DNA from: Bacteroides congonensis
Lineage (GTDB): Bacteria > Bacteroidota > Bacteroidia > Bacteroidales > Bacteroidaceae
NCBI RefSeq assembly: GCF_900130125.1
Contig: NZ_FQXY01000011.1
Location: forward strand, 1,788,905-1,852,904
Length of the DNA stretch: 64,000 bases
Reading direction: 5' to 3'
Shown here: piece after piece, positions 15,929-25,426 of the stretch
Layout: each line of letters starts with the position of its first letter
Position numbering within the stretch: position 1 is the stretch's first letter
The notes under the pieces: model-generated
What the model was told of the DNA's origin: nothing
The model's input: only the letters and a program-made list of their open reading frames with translations
Database searches by the model: none
Made by a program: the position numbers and the translations under genes

Positions 15929-17471
15929 GGGCGATGATGCGAAGCTCGTTCCGGTAGTTTTCGATGATATGCGCGGTTTCTCCTAAGATTCGTCTTATCT
16001 TGCTTTTCTGTGATGGACTCAGGAAAAGATGTTCTTTGGTGTATGCGGTTTCCCGTTCTGAAATCGTCTTGTATTCTGTTTCCATTTGTTGGAGCAGGTC
16101 GATGACTTCTTGCAGGGTAAATTCAAACGGGGTACTTTCATCCTGTTGTACCGGTAGCGGATCGCAATTGTCGTAGCATAATAGCGGATACTCCTGGTTG
16201 TTGACAAAGACAGACCGTTTTCCTTTTCGGAGAGAATAGATGTTCTTTTGCGCGATGTTCCTGTTTTTCACAAAGTCATAGGCTTTCAGGATTTTGTTGA
16301 CAGGACGGAATTTATCTTGCTGGATATAGAATAAACGGTTGCTGTCTTTTTTGAGAGACTGATAGTCTGAAGCGAATATAAGCAGGTTTCCGGCGATATG
16401 ATACCCTTCGATACGATGATAGAATGCATCTACTACCTGAATACCCGGATCGCTGATTTCCCGCAGGCTATGTTCGGATTTCATGTTTTCTTTGAGGGTA
16501 TCCAGTTTCTGTTCCAGTCTTTTTTCACCCAGCAGATAGGCGTTGATACCTCGTGCTATGGATTGTTCCACCATTTCTTCAACAATGGGCAGTTGGGATA
16601 CTTCGTCCCACAGGCAGGCGGTCATTAAGAGACAATCCGAGAAATGGATTCCCGGAGACTCATTCAGACAGGCGGAAGTGCGGAGCAGACTCACAATTTT
16701 CTTCCAGCGACGGTCGGATATGTAAATAGGCGGGGTGTTCTCATCACGTCCTGCATTGTACTGCTCAATTTCCCGTTTGATATTGTGAATCAGTTCGAAG
16801 ATTGTATAGTGGATTCCTACCTTCTCACTTTCAGCTTGTATTTTAGAGTATAACTCATCGTCTATCTGAAGTTTTCCGGGAATTTCGGGCTCAATCTCTT
16901 TGGTGGAGGAAATCATCTGGTCGAAAGCGTATTCCTGTTCGATGCATCCTACGAACTGGCGGATCAGGAAACGGTCATACAACGCTTCCAATCCTTCACC
17001 TTTGGCGGGTAACTCGTTGGAAGCGGCGAGCAGGGCTTTCAGAGGAACACGCACTGTGAACTGTCCGTTTCGGTATATCTTTTCATTGATAACCGTCAGG
17101 AGTGAGTTCTGAATGGCGGGGCCTGCCTTCCATATTTCATCCAGAAAAACAATGGCGGCTGTGGGCAGATATCCTTTGGTGATTCGTTCGTATGTGTCCT
17201 CATCTTTTAACTTGGATATGGATACAGGGCCGAATATTTCGTCCGGCGTACTGAAACGGGACATCAGATACTCGAAAGCATCCGCATCCTTGAAAGCAAG
17301 TTTGAGTCTGCGGGCTACCAGACTCTTGGCTACCCCCGGAGGGCCTAGTAGGAAGATACTTTCACCCGCCATGGCAGATAGCAGGGAGAGCGCGATGGTA
17401 TGTTCTTTTTCAAATACTCCCTCGTTGAGAGATTTTAGTAATTGAGTGATATGGGATTTGATAGCCTTCAT
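15897..17471 (-). CDS. ravA: RavA-like MoxR AAA+ ATPase
   Basis: The start at 17471 (MKAIKSHITQLLKSLNEGVF) gives 524 residues; a longer frame adds 13 unlikely codons. AAA+ signatures: Walker A GPPGVAKS (43-50), Walker B VFLDE (108-112), then SNELPAKGEGLEALYDRF with sensor and arginine finger region. The long C-terminal part matches RavA (the LARA-type insertion and triple helix). It forms hexamers and works with the VWA protein encoded next. A TATCTTTG -7 box lies on the minus strand at 17515-17508. Confidence 0.87.
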   Translation of the reverse strand: MKAIKSHITQLLKSLNEGVFEKEHTIALSLLSAMAGESIFLLGPPGVAKSLVARRLKLAFKDADAFEYLMSRFSTPDEIFGPVSISKLKDEDTYERITKGYLPTAAIVFLDEIWKAGPAIQNSLLTVINEKIYRNGQFTVRVPLKALLAASNELPAKGEGLEALYDRFLIRQFVGCIEQEYAFDQMISSTKEIEPEIPGKLQIDDELYSKIQAESEKVGIHYTIFELIHNIKREIEQYNAGRDENTPPIYISDRRWKKIVSLLRTSACLNESPGIHFSDCLLMTACLWDEVSQLPIVEEMVEQSIARGINAYLLGEKRLEQKLDTLKENMKSEHSLREISDPGIQVVDAFYHRIEGYHIAGNLLIFASDYQSLKKDSNRLFYIQQDKFRPVNKILKAYDFVKNRNIAQKNIYSLRKGKRSVFVNNQEYPLLCYDNCDPLPVQQDESTPFEFTLQEVIDLLQQMETEYKTISERETAYTKEHLFLSPSQKSKIRRILGETAHIIENYRNELRIIAHAHEQENREY

Positions 17472-17679
17472 GTGACAGATGATTTTCTTGTGTTTTTTAG
17501 TGACGGGCAAAGATACAAGAATTCTTTGAAATAGACTCCGTCAGGCTCGGAAGCTTTAGGGGATTTCCTCCTGACAAGTAGGAATTTTCAGTTTCAGGAG
17601 GAAAATTCATTCTATACTTTTGTCATATCGAAAGATAAATGATAAATAATAATAAATGAACCATTAAAAATAAAGGAAT

Positions 17680-18126
17680 ATGAAAACGAACACATTCAAA
17701 TACTTAGGCTTGGCTTTGATGGCTGTATTGATGGTAAGCTTTACTTCTTGCGAAGTGGAAATTGACAGTTTTTATGATAGCGATAATAATGGCGCAGGGT
17801 ATTACAATCGTTCTGCTGATTTGTGCAGCCGCACATGGGTAAGTTTCTATCGGGATATGGACGGTAATTATTGCCGTCAGGAACTTGATTTTTTCTTGGA
17901 CCGTACCGGAATTGACTATATACGGGTGGAATATCCTAACGGTGCTGTGGAACAGTTTGAATATAATTTCCGTTGGAGTTGGGAGAATTACGCACAGACT
18001 TCTATCCGCATGGCTTATGGCCCGAATGATGTTTCATATCTGGATGATGTATATATCGGTGGCAACAGGTTGAGCGGTTATCTGGACGGACGGGATAACT
18101 TTGTGGAATATCAGGGAAAAAGATAA
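17680..18126 (+). CDS. small lipoprotein of unknown function
   Basis: 148 residues with a lipoprotein signal (lipobox FTSC, Cys about 24). The mature part is acidic and aromatic-rich (YDSDNNGAGYYNRSADLCS, then FYRDMDGNYCRQELDFF), probably one small beta domain that may bind at the membrane face. No family recognised. Single gene with a TACTTTTG -7 box at 17615-17622, divergent from ravA. Confidence 0.75.
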   Translation: MKTNTFKYLGLALMAVLMVSFTSCEVEIDSFYDSDNNGAGYYNRSADLCSRTWVSFYRDMDGNYCRQELDFFLDRTGIDYIRVEYPNGAVEQFEYNFRWSWENYAQTSIRMAYGPNDVSYLDDVYIGGNRLSGYLDGRDNFVEYQGKR

Positions 18127-18327
18127 AAGATAAGAGCGACAAGCAACAGGTGAAAAGTTGGCGGATGTCAATATGCGGGTAAAAAGAGAAAGGATAATAC
18201 GGTTAAGACAGGAATATCACAAGTATTAAAAACAAAATAATAGGTAAGGCGGTAAAAGGGTTGCCAATAAGATTTCAGGATACAAGAATCAGACCATACA
18301 TGGGGCGCGAAATGAAAGCTTAAAAGT
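18127..18327. other. short non-coding stretch before the transporter promoter
   Basis: A-rich sequence without an open frame of note. No repeat or hairpin stands out. Confidence 0.4.
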
Positions 18328-18358
18328 TTTGAACGGGACTAAATAGTTTTTATCTTTG
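18328..18358 (+). promoter_or_regulatory. promoter of the AspT-type transporter gene
   Basis: TTTG at 18328-18331, 19 bp, TATCTTTG at 18351-18358; start codon 22 bp further on. Textbook Bacteroides promoter. Confidence 0.8.
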
Positions 18359-18380
18359 CGCCCTATTAGTTTGAATATAC

Positions 18381-20045
18381 ATGGAGTGGTTATATAGTCT
18401 ATTTCTCGAACATTCTGCCTTACAGGCTGTTGTGGTGCTTTCGCTGATTTCGGCGATAGGTTTGGGCTTGGGAAGGGTGCATTTCTGGGGAGTTTCCCTG
18501 GGAGTCACTTTTGTTTTTTTTGCGGGCATTCTTGCCGGGCATTTCGGACTTTCGGTAGATCCGCAGATGTTGAATTACGCGGAGAGTTTCGGTCTTGTCA
18601 TATTTGTTTATTCTCTCGGGCTGCAAGTGGGCCCCGGTTTCTTCAGTTCTTTCCGTAAAGGAGGAGTGACGCTGAATATGCTGGCACTGGGAGTCGTATT
18701 TCTAGGAACATTGTTGACGGTGGTGGCGAGCCTTGCCACAGGTGTTTCACTTCCTGATATGGTTGGTATCCTTTGTGGGGCAACCACGAATACTCCGGCG
18801 CTGGGAGCTGCACAGCAGACTTTGAAGCAGATGGGAATGGAGAGCAACACACCCGCTTTAGGGTGCGCGGTAGCCTATCCGATGGGGGTAGTCGGCGTTA
18901 TTCTTGCCGTTTTATTAATTCGTAGAGTACTGGTTCGCAAGGAAGATTTGGAAATAAAAGAGAAAGACGACGCGAACAAAACTTATATTGCAGCGTTTCA
19001 AGTACACAATCCTGCTATTTTCAATAAGAGCATCAAGGATATAGCTCATATGAGCTACCCGAAGTTTGTCATTTCCCGTTTGTGGCGGGACGGGCACGTC
19101 AGCATCCCGACTTCCGATAAGGTTTTGAAAGAAGGAGACCGCCTACTGGTGATAACTGCGGAAAAAAATGCCTTGGCTTTGACCGTGCTTTTCGGCGAAC
19201 AGGAAAATACGGATTGGAACAAAGAGGACATTGACTGGAATGCGATTGACAGCGATTTGGTTTCTCAGCGCATTGTCGTGACCCGTCCTGAACTGAACGG
19301 AAAGAAGCTGGGTGCACTCCGGTTGAGAAATCATTATGGGATTAATATCAGCCGTGTCTACCGCTCGGGCGTACAACTGCTTGCCACTCCGGAATTGATA
19401 CTTCAGTTGGGCGACCGGTTGACGGTAGTGGGAGAGAAAGCGGCTATCCAAAATGTGGAGAAAGTATTGGGTAATGCGGTCAAAAGCCTGAAAGAACCTA
19501 ATCTGGTGGTTATATTTATAGGCATTGTGTTGGGATTGGCGTTGGGTGCCATTCCTTTTTCCATTCCGGGTGTCAGTACTCCTGTGAAGTTGGGACTGGC
19601 GGGTGGCCCGATTATCGTCGGTATCCTTTTGGGTACATTCGGGCCTCGAATACATATGATTACCTATACTACCCGTAGCGCGAATCTGATGCTGCGTGCA
19701 TTGGGACTTTCGATGTATCTTGCCTGTTTGGGACTGGATGCCGGAGCGCATTTCTTCGATACTGTCTTCCGTCCGGAAGGTCTGTTATGGATTGCTTTGG
19801 GAGCCGGATTGACAATTGTCCCGACAGTCTTGGTTGGCTTTATAGCCTTCAAGATGATGAAGATAGATTTCGGAACGGTATCCGGTATGTTATGCGGAAG
19901 TATGGCGAATCCGATGGCGTTGAATTACGTAAACGATACAATTCCCGGTGACAACCCGTCCGTAGCTTATGCGACAGTGTATCCGCTGTGTATGTTCCTG
20001 CGGGTGATTATCGCGCAGGTGCTGTTGATGTTCTTGTTAAATTGA
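18381..20045 (+). CDS. AspT/YidE-family putative transporter with two RCK_C domains
   Basis: 554 residues. Two membrane blocks (about 1-185 and 375-554), each with the repeated AspT-type pattern (GxVxFVYSLGLQVGPGFF early; SANLMLRALGLSMYLACLGLDAG late), flank two cytoplasmic TrkA-C/RCK_C domains (about 205-285 and 290-370; GDRLLVITAE and GDRLTVVGEK). This is the layout of the aspartate:alanine exchanger family, whose substrates are mostly unassigned outside AspT. RCK_C domains usually bind small ligands and gate transport. Monocistronic, own promoter. Confidence 0.87.
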   Translation: MEWLYSLFLEHSALQAVVVLSLISAIGLGLGRVHFWGVSLGVTFVFFAGILAGHFGLSVDPQMLNYAESFGLVIFVYSLGLQVGPGFFSSFRKGGVTLNMLALGVVFLGTLLTVVASLATGVSLPDMVGILCGATTNTPALGAAQQTLKQMGMESNTPALGCAVAYPMGVVGVILAVLLIRRVLVRKEDLEIKEKDDANKTYIAAFQVHNPAIFNKSIKDIAHMSYPKFVISRLWRDGHVSIPTSDKVLKEGDRLLVITAEKNALALTVLFGEQENTDWNKEDIDWNAIDSDLVSQRIVVTRPELNGKKLGALRLRNHYGINISRVYRSGVQLLATPELILQLGDRLTVVGEKAAIQNVEKVLGNAVKSLKEPNLVVIFIGIVLGLALGAIPFSIPGVSTPVKLGLAGGPIIVGILLGTFGPRIHMITYTTRSANLMLRALGLSMYLACLGLDAGAHFFDTVFRPEGLLWIALGAGLTIVPTVLVGFIAFKMMKIDFGTVSGMLCGSMANPMALNYVNDTIPGDNPSVAYATVYPLCMFLRVIIAQVLLMFLLN

Positions 20046-20187
20046 AAATTGAGAATTAAAAATTGAGAAATAATGGACTTGTGAATAAAAAGTACTATAT
20101 TTATCACGAATAATTGAATCGCATGATTCCAAACAAAGAACATAGGAAGCAAAATAATTGGTAATTAGTAAATTGTAATATAATAAA

Positions 20188-22182
20188 ATGACTGCTCAAA
20201 GTAATATAACTCCTGAAAGCATTGTGAGCGACCTTCGCTATCTGCAACTGCTTTCCCGAAGTTTTCCTACGATTGCCGATGCAAGTACGGAAATAATAAA
20301 TCTGGAGGCTATCTTGAATCTACCCAAGGGGACGGAGCATTTCTTGACAGATATACATGGTGAATACGAAGCCTTTCAACATGTGCTGAAAAATGCATCG
20401 GGTGCGGTGAAACGTAAAGTGAATGAAATATTCGGTAATACTCTCCGTGAGGCCGAGAAGAAAGAAATCTGCACCTTGATTTACTATCCCGAAGAAAAAC
20501 TCCAACTGGTGAAAACGCGTGAAAAGGATTTGGACGACTGGTATCTGATTACTCTGAACCAACTGGTGAAAGTCTGCCAGAATGTATCGTCCAAGTACAC
20601 CCGCTCCAAAGTCCGTAAGTCGCTGCCGGCTGAATTCTCTTATATTATACAGGAGTTATTGCACGAATCTTCCATTGAGCCGAATAAGCATGCCTATATC
20701 AATGTGATTATCAGCACGATTATTACTACAAAGCGTGCGGATGATTTCATCATTGCCATGTGCAACCTGATTCAGCGTCTGACGATTGACTCTCTCCATA
20801 TTGTAGGCGATATCTATGATCGTGGGCCGGGCGCACACATTATTATGGATACTTTGTGCAACTATCACAACTTTGATATTCAATGGGGCAACCATGATAT
20901 CCTTTGGATGGGCGCTGCTTCCGGTAACGACAGTTGCATTGCCAACGTTATCCGCATGTCGATGCGCTATGGCAACTTGGGTACACTTGAAGACGGTTAC
21001 GGAATCAACCTGCTTCCATTGGCAACCTTCGCCATGGATACTTATGCCGATGATCCCTGCTCTATCTTCATGCCGAAGATGAATTTTGCCGATGCCCACT
21101 ACAATGAGAAGACTTTGCGCTTGATAACGCAGATGCATAAAGCGATCACTATTATCCAGTTTAAACTGGAAGCTGAGATTATCGACCGTCGTCCTGAATT
21201 CGGGATGGCAAATCGCAAACTGCTCGAGAAGATTGACTTTGAGCGTGGCGTCTTTGTCTATGAAGGTAAGGAATATGCCCTTCGTGATACGAACTTCCCG
21301 ACCATCGACCCTGCCGACCCTTACCGTCTGACGGATGAAGAGCGTGAATTGGTGGATAAGATTCATTATTCGTTTATGAATAGCGAGAAACTGAAGAAGC
21401 ATATGCGCTGCCTGTTTACCTACGGCGGGATGTATTTGGTTTCCAATTCCAATCTGCTTTATCATGCTTCCGTGCCTTTGAACGAGGATGGTAGCTTCAA
21501 GCATGTCAAAATACGGGGTAAGGAGTACTGGGGACGTAAATTACTGGATAAAGCCGATCAGTTGATTCGTACCGCTTACTTTGACGAAGAAGGAGAAGAA
21601 GATAAGGAATTCGCTATGGATTATATCTGGTATATGTGGTGCGGGTCGGAAGCTCCTTTGTTTGACAAGGATAAGATGGCTACTTTCGAACGTTATTTTG
21701 TAGAAGACAAAGAACTGCATAAGGAGAAGAAAGGATACTATTATACATTGCGTAACCGGGAAGACATTTGCGACCAAATACTGGCTGAATTTGGCGCTTC
21801 AGGCCCTCATTCGCATATTATCAATGGTCATGTGCCTGTGAAAACCATTCAGGGGGAACAGCCGATGAAAGCGAACGGCAAACTTTTTGTTATCGACGGC
21901 GGATTCTCCAAAGCTTATCAGCCGGAAACCGGTATTGCAGGGTATACGCTTGTTTATCATTCTCATGGTATGCAACTTGTACAGCATGAACCGTTCCAGT
22001 CTCGTCAGAAAGCCATTGAAGAAGGGTTGGATATTAAATCAACTAATTTCGTTTTGGAGTTTAACTCCCAGCGGATGATGGTGAAGGATACTGATAAAGG
22101 AAAAGAACTAGTGACGCAGATTCAGGATTTGAAAAAGTTACTTGTGGCTTATCGTACGGGGCTGATTAAAGAAAAAGTGTGA
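20188..22182 (+). CDS. fbp: class III fructose-1,6-bisphosphatase
   Basis: 664 residues, the length typical of Bacteroidetes and Firmicutes class III FBPase. The metallophosphoesterase site is visible: TDIHGEYEAF (near 47), GDIYDRGPGAH (about 208-218), WGNHDI (about 233-238), and a late INGHVPV. The enzyme removes the 1-phosphate of fructose 1,6-bisphosphate in gluconeogenesis. It stands alone, and a strong terminator follows. Confidence 0.94.
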   Translation: MTAQSNITPESIVSDLRYLQLLSRSFPTIADASTEIINLEAILNLPKGTEHFLTDIHGEYEAFQHVLKNASGAVKRKVNEIFGNTLREAEKKEICTLIYYPEEKLQLVKTREKDLDDWYLITLNQLVKVCQNVSSKYTRSKVRKSLPAEFSYIIQELLHESSIEPNKHAYINVIISTIITTKRADDFIIAMCNLIQRLTIDSLHIVGDIYDRGPGAHIIMDTLCNYHNFDIQWGNHDILWMGAASGNDSCIANVIRMSMRYGNLGTLEDGYGINLLPLATFAMDTYADDPCSIFMPKMNFADAHYNEKTLRLITQMHKAITIIQFKLEAEIIDRRPEFGMANRKLLEKIDFERGVFVYEGKEYALRDTNFPTIDPADPYRLTDEERELVDKIHYSFMNSEKLKKHMRCLFTYGGMYLVSNSNLLYHASVPLNEDGSFKHVKIRGKEYWGRKLLDKADQLIRTAYFDEEGEEDKEFAMDYIWYMWCGSEAPLFDKDKMATFERYFVEDKELHKEKKGYYYTLRNREDICDQILAEFGASGPHSHIINGHVPVKTIQGEQPMKANGKLFVIDGGFSKAYQPETGIAGYTLVYHSHGMQLVQHEPFQSRQKAIEEGLDIKSTNFVLEFNSQRMMVKDTDKGKELVTQIQDLKKLLVAYRTGLIKEKV

Positions 22183-22206
22183 TAGAGCATTCGCACATTA
22201 TAAATA

Positions 22207-22253
22207 AAGCCCTGCAAGAACGAAATATCTATTTCATAGTTCTTGCAGGGCTT
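22207..22253 (+). terminator. terminator downstream of fbp
   Basis: Perfect 15-bp stem (22207-22221 AAGCCCTGCAAGAAC; 22239-22253) with a 17-nt loop, followed by a T-rich stretch. Placed between convergent genes and able to act on both strands. Confidence 0.8.
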
Positions 22254-22290
22254 GTCTTATTATATCGCATTGATATGCCTTGTTCCTTTT

Positions 22291-23439
22291 TTAGAAAAGC
22301 ACAATACCGGCTTCTACAATCGCTCCCTTGTCGTAATTACTTGATTTATTATAGAATCTGGTTAGTCCGTAACCACCTGTCGCGAAGATACCGAATTTCT
22401 TGGTAATCTGATATTCCAGATTGGCGCGTACCTGTAATGCATACAGACGTCTTGGGATTACTTCGTCTTTGTTATCACAGGCTTCGATATGCTGATATCC
22501 AAGGTCACCGCTAATTGAGAGACCTTTATAAACAGGAAGGGACAGACCAGCACGGTAGGACGCACTGATAGAAAATTTGTCATTCAATCCCTGGTACATG
22601 GAACCCACTCCCAAAATCGTATAGAATAATTGGTTCTTGAAGCGTACGCCTATATTGGCGGGAGTAGCATTGCCACCATATACCATCATTTGTATTCTTG
22701 TGTCAGGATTCGCGTTGACCAGTCCCAGTTGTAGTCCTTTCATATCTTCCCTGTAATAATTGACCAGTCCGATCTGGAGTCCACGGACTTTTGTAGCGTA
22801 ATTGCACAATGCTATCTGTAGACCATTCAACTTTGTAGCTGTAATATTGGCAATACCGGCTATTTGCAAACCATTCATATTTTCACCGACCACGTTCAGG
22901 AGTCCGGAAGTCATCATGCCATTGAAACTCTGTCCCGTGATATTCGCTGCTCCGGAGAGATGGACACCTGAAGCCATGTTTCCCGTCACATTCATAAATC
23001 CACTTATCATTACTCCCGAAGTATTGTCTCCGCCGATACCGGTAAGTCCGGCTATGGTTACTCCTTGTGTACCGTCACCGGTTATGTTAACCAGTCCGGC
23101 AGTGGAGAATCCTACGGTATTGTCTCCGCTGATATTACTGACACCTGCTATTTGGACACCCCGCATCGTCCCGCCTGCCAAGTTTGCCAGTCCTGTAATC
23201 TGAATCCCGTTCATGTCACCGTGGACTACGCTTCCCAACGCGTTGATTCCCACTCCATTCAGGCGGTTCATGGTAGACAGCAGGCCGATATTCACATAAG
23301 TTATCTGTGTGCTGTCATGCGGCTGCGTGCAAATATCCTTCCAGATGGAAATATTAATGCCGCCACTTTTATTCTGTGCCGGCAAACAAACGGCAGCCAT
23401 CAGGATAGCTGCCGTGATTATTGTTTTCTTTATCTTCAT
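22291..23439 (-). CDS. exported protein with LA_2272-type surface repeats
   Basis: 382 residues with an N-terminal signal peptide (ending near LPAQNKS). Residues about 60-220 are a chain of short repeats GVQIAGVSNISGDNTVG, GVTIAGLTGIGGDNTSG, GVHLSGAANITGQSFNG and so on, period near 17, typical of a beta-solenoid. The C-terminal about 140 residues look like paired strands ending in an aromatic residue (VLF), as in outer-membrane proteins. I assign it to the LA_2272 surface-repeat group by pattern; the function of that group is unknown. Confidence 0.7.
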   Translation of the reverse strand: MKIKKTIITAAILMAAVCLPAQNKSGGINISIWKDICTQPHDSTQITYVNIGLLSTMNRLNGVGINALGSVVHGDMNGIQITGLANLAGGTMRGVQIAGVSNISGDNTVGFSTAGLVNITGDGTQGVTIAGLTGIGGDNTSGVMISGFMNVTGNMASGVHLSGAANITGQSFNGMMTSGLLNVVGENMNGLQIAGIANITATKLNGLQIALCNYATKVRGLQIGLVNYYREDMKGLQLGLVNANPDTRIQMMVYGGNATPANIGVRFKNQLFYTILGVGSMYQGLNDKFSISASYRAGLSLPVYKGLSISGDLGYQHIEACDNKDEVIPRRLYALQVRANLEYQITKKFGIFATGGYGLTRFYNKSSNYDKGAIVEAGIVLF

Positions 23440-23490
23440 TCTATATCTTTTTTCTTCGGTTCAAGTCATATCCTCTACGGCTCAGTTGCC

Positions 23491-25149
23491 TTACCCTTTC
23501 GCTTCCTGATATAAATACCGCTTGATACTCTTCTTCGGCGTCTTCTCAAACTCTTCGGGATAAATTTTCATTTTTGAAACCTGGCTGTATGCCGGCAGCA
23601 TTGTATTCAGTGTTACCCGGTTCTCTTCCATTACCTGCTCGATGTCTTCATTCTTCAGGCCGTGGGCGAAAGCATCATCAAAGTCAGGATAAACGAGACC
23701 GACGAGCTTTTCGTTCTGCTGAACGATAATGCTTTCGGCTACATACGGCATATTGTTCAGCTTGTCTTCGATTTCTTCAGGATAGATGTTCTGTCCGCTT
23801 GCGCTGAGAAGCAGGTTTTTGCTGCGTCCCTTGATCGTTACATTGCCTTCCTCGTCCATTAATGCCAGGTCGCCTGTATGTAACCAGCCGTCCTTGTCAA
23901 TCACTTCCTGTGTAGCTTCCTCATTCTTGTAATATCCCAGCATCACATTCGGACCTTTGCAAACGATTTCTCCTACAATGTTCTCCGGATCGGAAGAAAG
24001 AACCCGTACATCCATACGGGGTACGGCTTTTCCGCAAGACCCCGGCTTGAATCTTCTCCAGTCTTCGTAGCAGATAATCGGGCCGCATTCTGTCATTCCA
24101 TATCCTACGGTATAAGGGAAATCAATCATTTTCAGGAATTGTTCCACTTCCTGATTGAAAGCCGCGCCCCCTACAATCACTGCTTTGAAGTTGCCGCCGA
24201 ACGCTTTGATCATTTCCTCGCGCACCGTCGCTTTGATCTTGTCATTGATGATAGGTACTTTCAACAATATCTTCATGGCCGGAGTTTCCAACTTTGGAAG
24301 TACGCTCTTCTTTATAATTTTCTCGATGATGAGCGGGACAGCCACAATCAGGCTCGGCTTGACTTCCTCGAATGCTTGAAAGATGATTTTCGGACTCGGC
24401 ATACGGGTAAGGAAGTAGATGTGGCAACCTACGGAAAACTCATAAAGGAATTCGAATGCCAGTCCGTACATATGTGCCATAGGAAGCATGGATACGATTT
24501 TGTCTCCGGCTTCCAACTCCAACACTTCAAAGGCGAATTTTGTATTCGACCACAAACTGCGGTAGGGGAGCATTACTCCTTTTGAATAACTAGTTGTTCC
24601 GGAAGTATAATTGATTACGGCTAGTTCTTCGGGTTCGTCTTTGTGATAGGCGACGTGTTCTTTGCGGAAATTCTTGGGATATTTCTTACCGAACATTTCA
24701 TTCAGATGTTCGCGGGCGTAAGTCAGGCGTTCGCTGCGTGATACCAGCAGGGTGAAGTCGTTCATCATCAGGATACCTTCCAATAGCGGCATTGCCGATT
24801 CGTTCAGGTTTTCCCATACCATATCTCCTACAAGCAGTAGTTTAGCTTCGGAGTGATTGACGATGTTGTGTACATTGTCCGCTTTAAACTCGTGAAGAAT
24901 GGGGACGATAACTGCCCCATACGTCAGCGTAGCGAGGAAAGTGACTCCCCAATGCGAACTGTTTCTTCCACAGACGGCAATCTTGTCTCCCTTGCGGATT
25001 CCACTTTCTTCAAAAATGATATGGAGTTTTTCGATTTTGCGGGCTACGTCTTTATACTGAAGGGTGGCTCCCTTATAATCTGTCAGGGCATCCAAGTCCC
25101 AATTGTTTTTGATACTATTCTCAATGTAAGCTATAAAACTCTGTTCCAT
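23491..25149 (-). CDS. long-chain acyl-CoA synthetase (AMP-forming)
   Basis: The start at 25149 (MEQSFIAYIENSIKNNWDLD) gives 552 residues; the frame runs 14 codons further up without support. ANL superfamily motifs: VINYTSGTTSYSKGV (P-loop like), GYGMTECGP, and GWLHTGDLALMDEEGNVTIKGRSKNLLLSASGQNIYPEEIE with the catalytic lysine near the C-terminus. It should activate fatty acids to acyl-CoA through acyl-AMP. A single gene, terminated toward the exported repeat protein. Confidence 0.9.
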   Translation of the reverse strand: MEQSFIAYIENSIKNNWDLDALTDYKGATLQYKDVARKIEKLHIIFEESGIRKGDKIAVCGRNSSHWGVTFLATLTYGAVIVPILHEFKADNVHNIVNHSEAKLLLVGDMVWENLNESAMPLLEGILMMNDFTLLVSRSERLTYAREHLNEMFGKKYPKNFRKEHVAYHKDEPEELAVINYTSGTTSYSKGVMLPYRSLWSNTKFAFEVLELEAGDKIVSMLPMAHMYGLAFEFLYEFSVGCHIYFLTRMPSPKIIFQAFEEVKPSLIVAVPLIIEKIIKKSVLPKLETPAMKILLKVPIINDKIKATVREEMIKAFGGNFKAVIVGGAAFNQEVEQFLKMIDFPYTVGYGMTECGPIICYEDWRRFKPGSCGKAVPRMDVRVLSSDPENIVGEIVCKGPNVMLGYYKNEEATQEVIDKDGWLHTGDLALMDEEGNVTIKGRSKNLLLSASGQNIYPEEIEDKLNNMPYVAESIIVQQNEKLVGLVYPDFDDAFAHGLKNEDIEQVMEENRVTLNTMLPAYSQVSKMKIYPEEFEKTPKKSIKRYLYQEAKG

Positions 25150-25282
25150 TGTTTTTTGCACATTTGGTATTAAATTGTGCAAATATAGCAATTAAATTAA
25201 GAATGAAGAATTATGAGTGAAGAATTTTTGGAAAAGGAGTGGGAGAGGGGGTAAATCTAAGCTCATACTATGAGCCGGTTCT

Positions 25283-25404
25283 GATATGCTATAATGATAA
25301 TCGGATATGCTATAATGAAAAATAGATATGCTATAATGAAAAACAATTATGCTATAATGATATCAAATTATGCTATCAGCAAAAATAATAATGCTGATAG
25401 CATA
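25283..25404. repeat. 21-bp tandem repeat array with TGCTATAAT cores
   Basis: Five contiguous units of exactly 21 bp begin at 25283, 25304, 25325, 25346 and 25367, with a sixth degenerate unit from 25388. Each of the first four carries the core TATGCTATAATGA. The last units merge into the terminator hairpin of fcl. The array lies between the start of the acyl-CoA synthetase gene and the end of fcl; in one frame it reads as a 7-residue repeat (YAIMKN), but no gene is convincing there. Confidence 0.85.
25369..25404 (-). terminator. terminator of the gmd-fcl operon
   Basis: Perfect 12-bp arms TATGCTATCAGC (25369-25380) and GCTGATAGCATA (25393-25404) with an A/T loop, directly downstream of fcl on its strand. 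Confidence 0.7.
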
Positions 25405-25426
25405 TTAATAGATTGTTCGGCTTCTC

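Noticed and set aside
25283..25404. CRISPR array
   Set aside because: Units are 21 bp without spacers and no cas genes are present.
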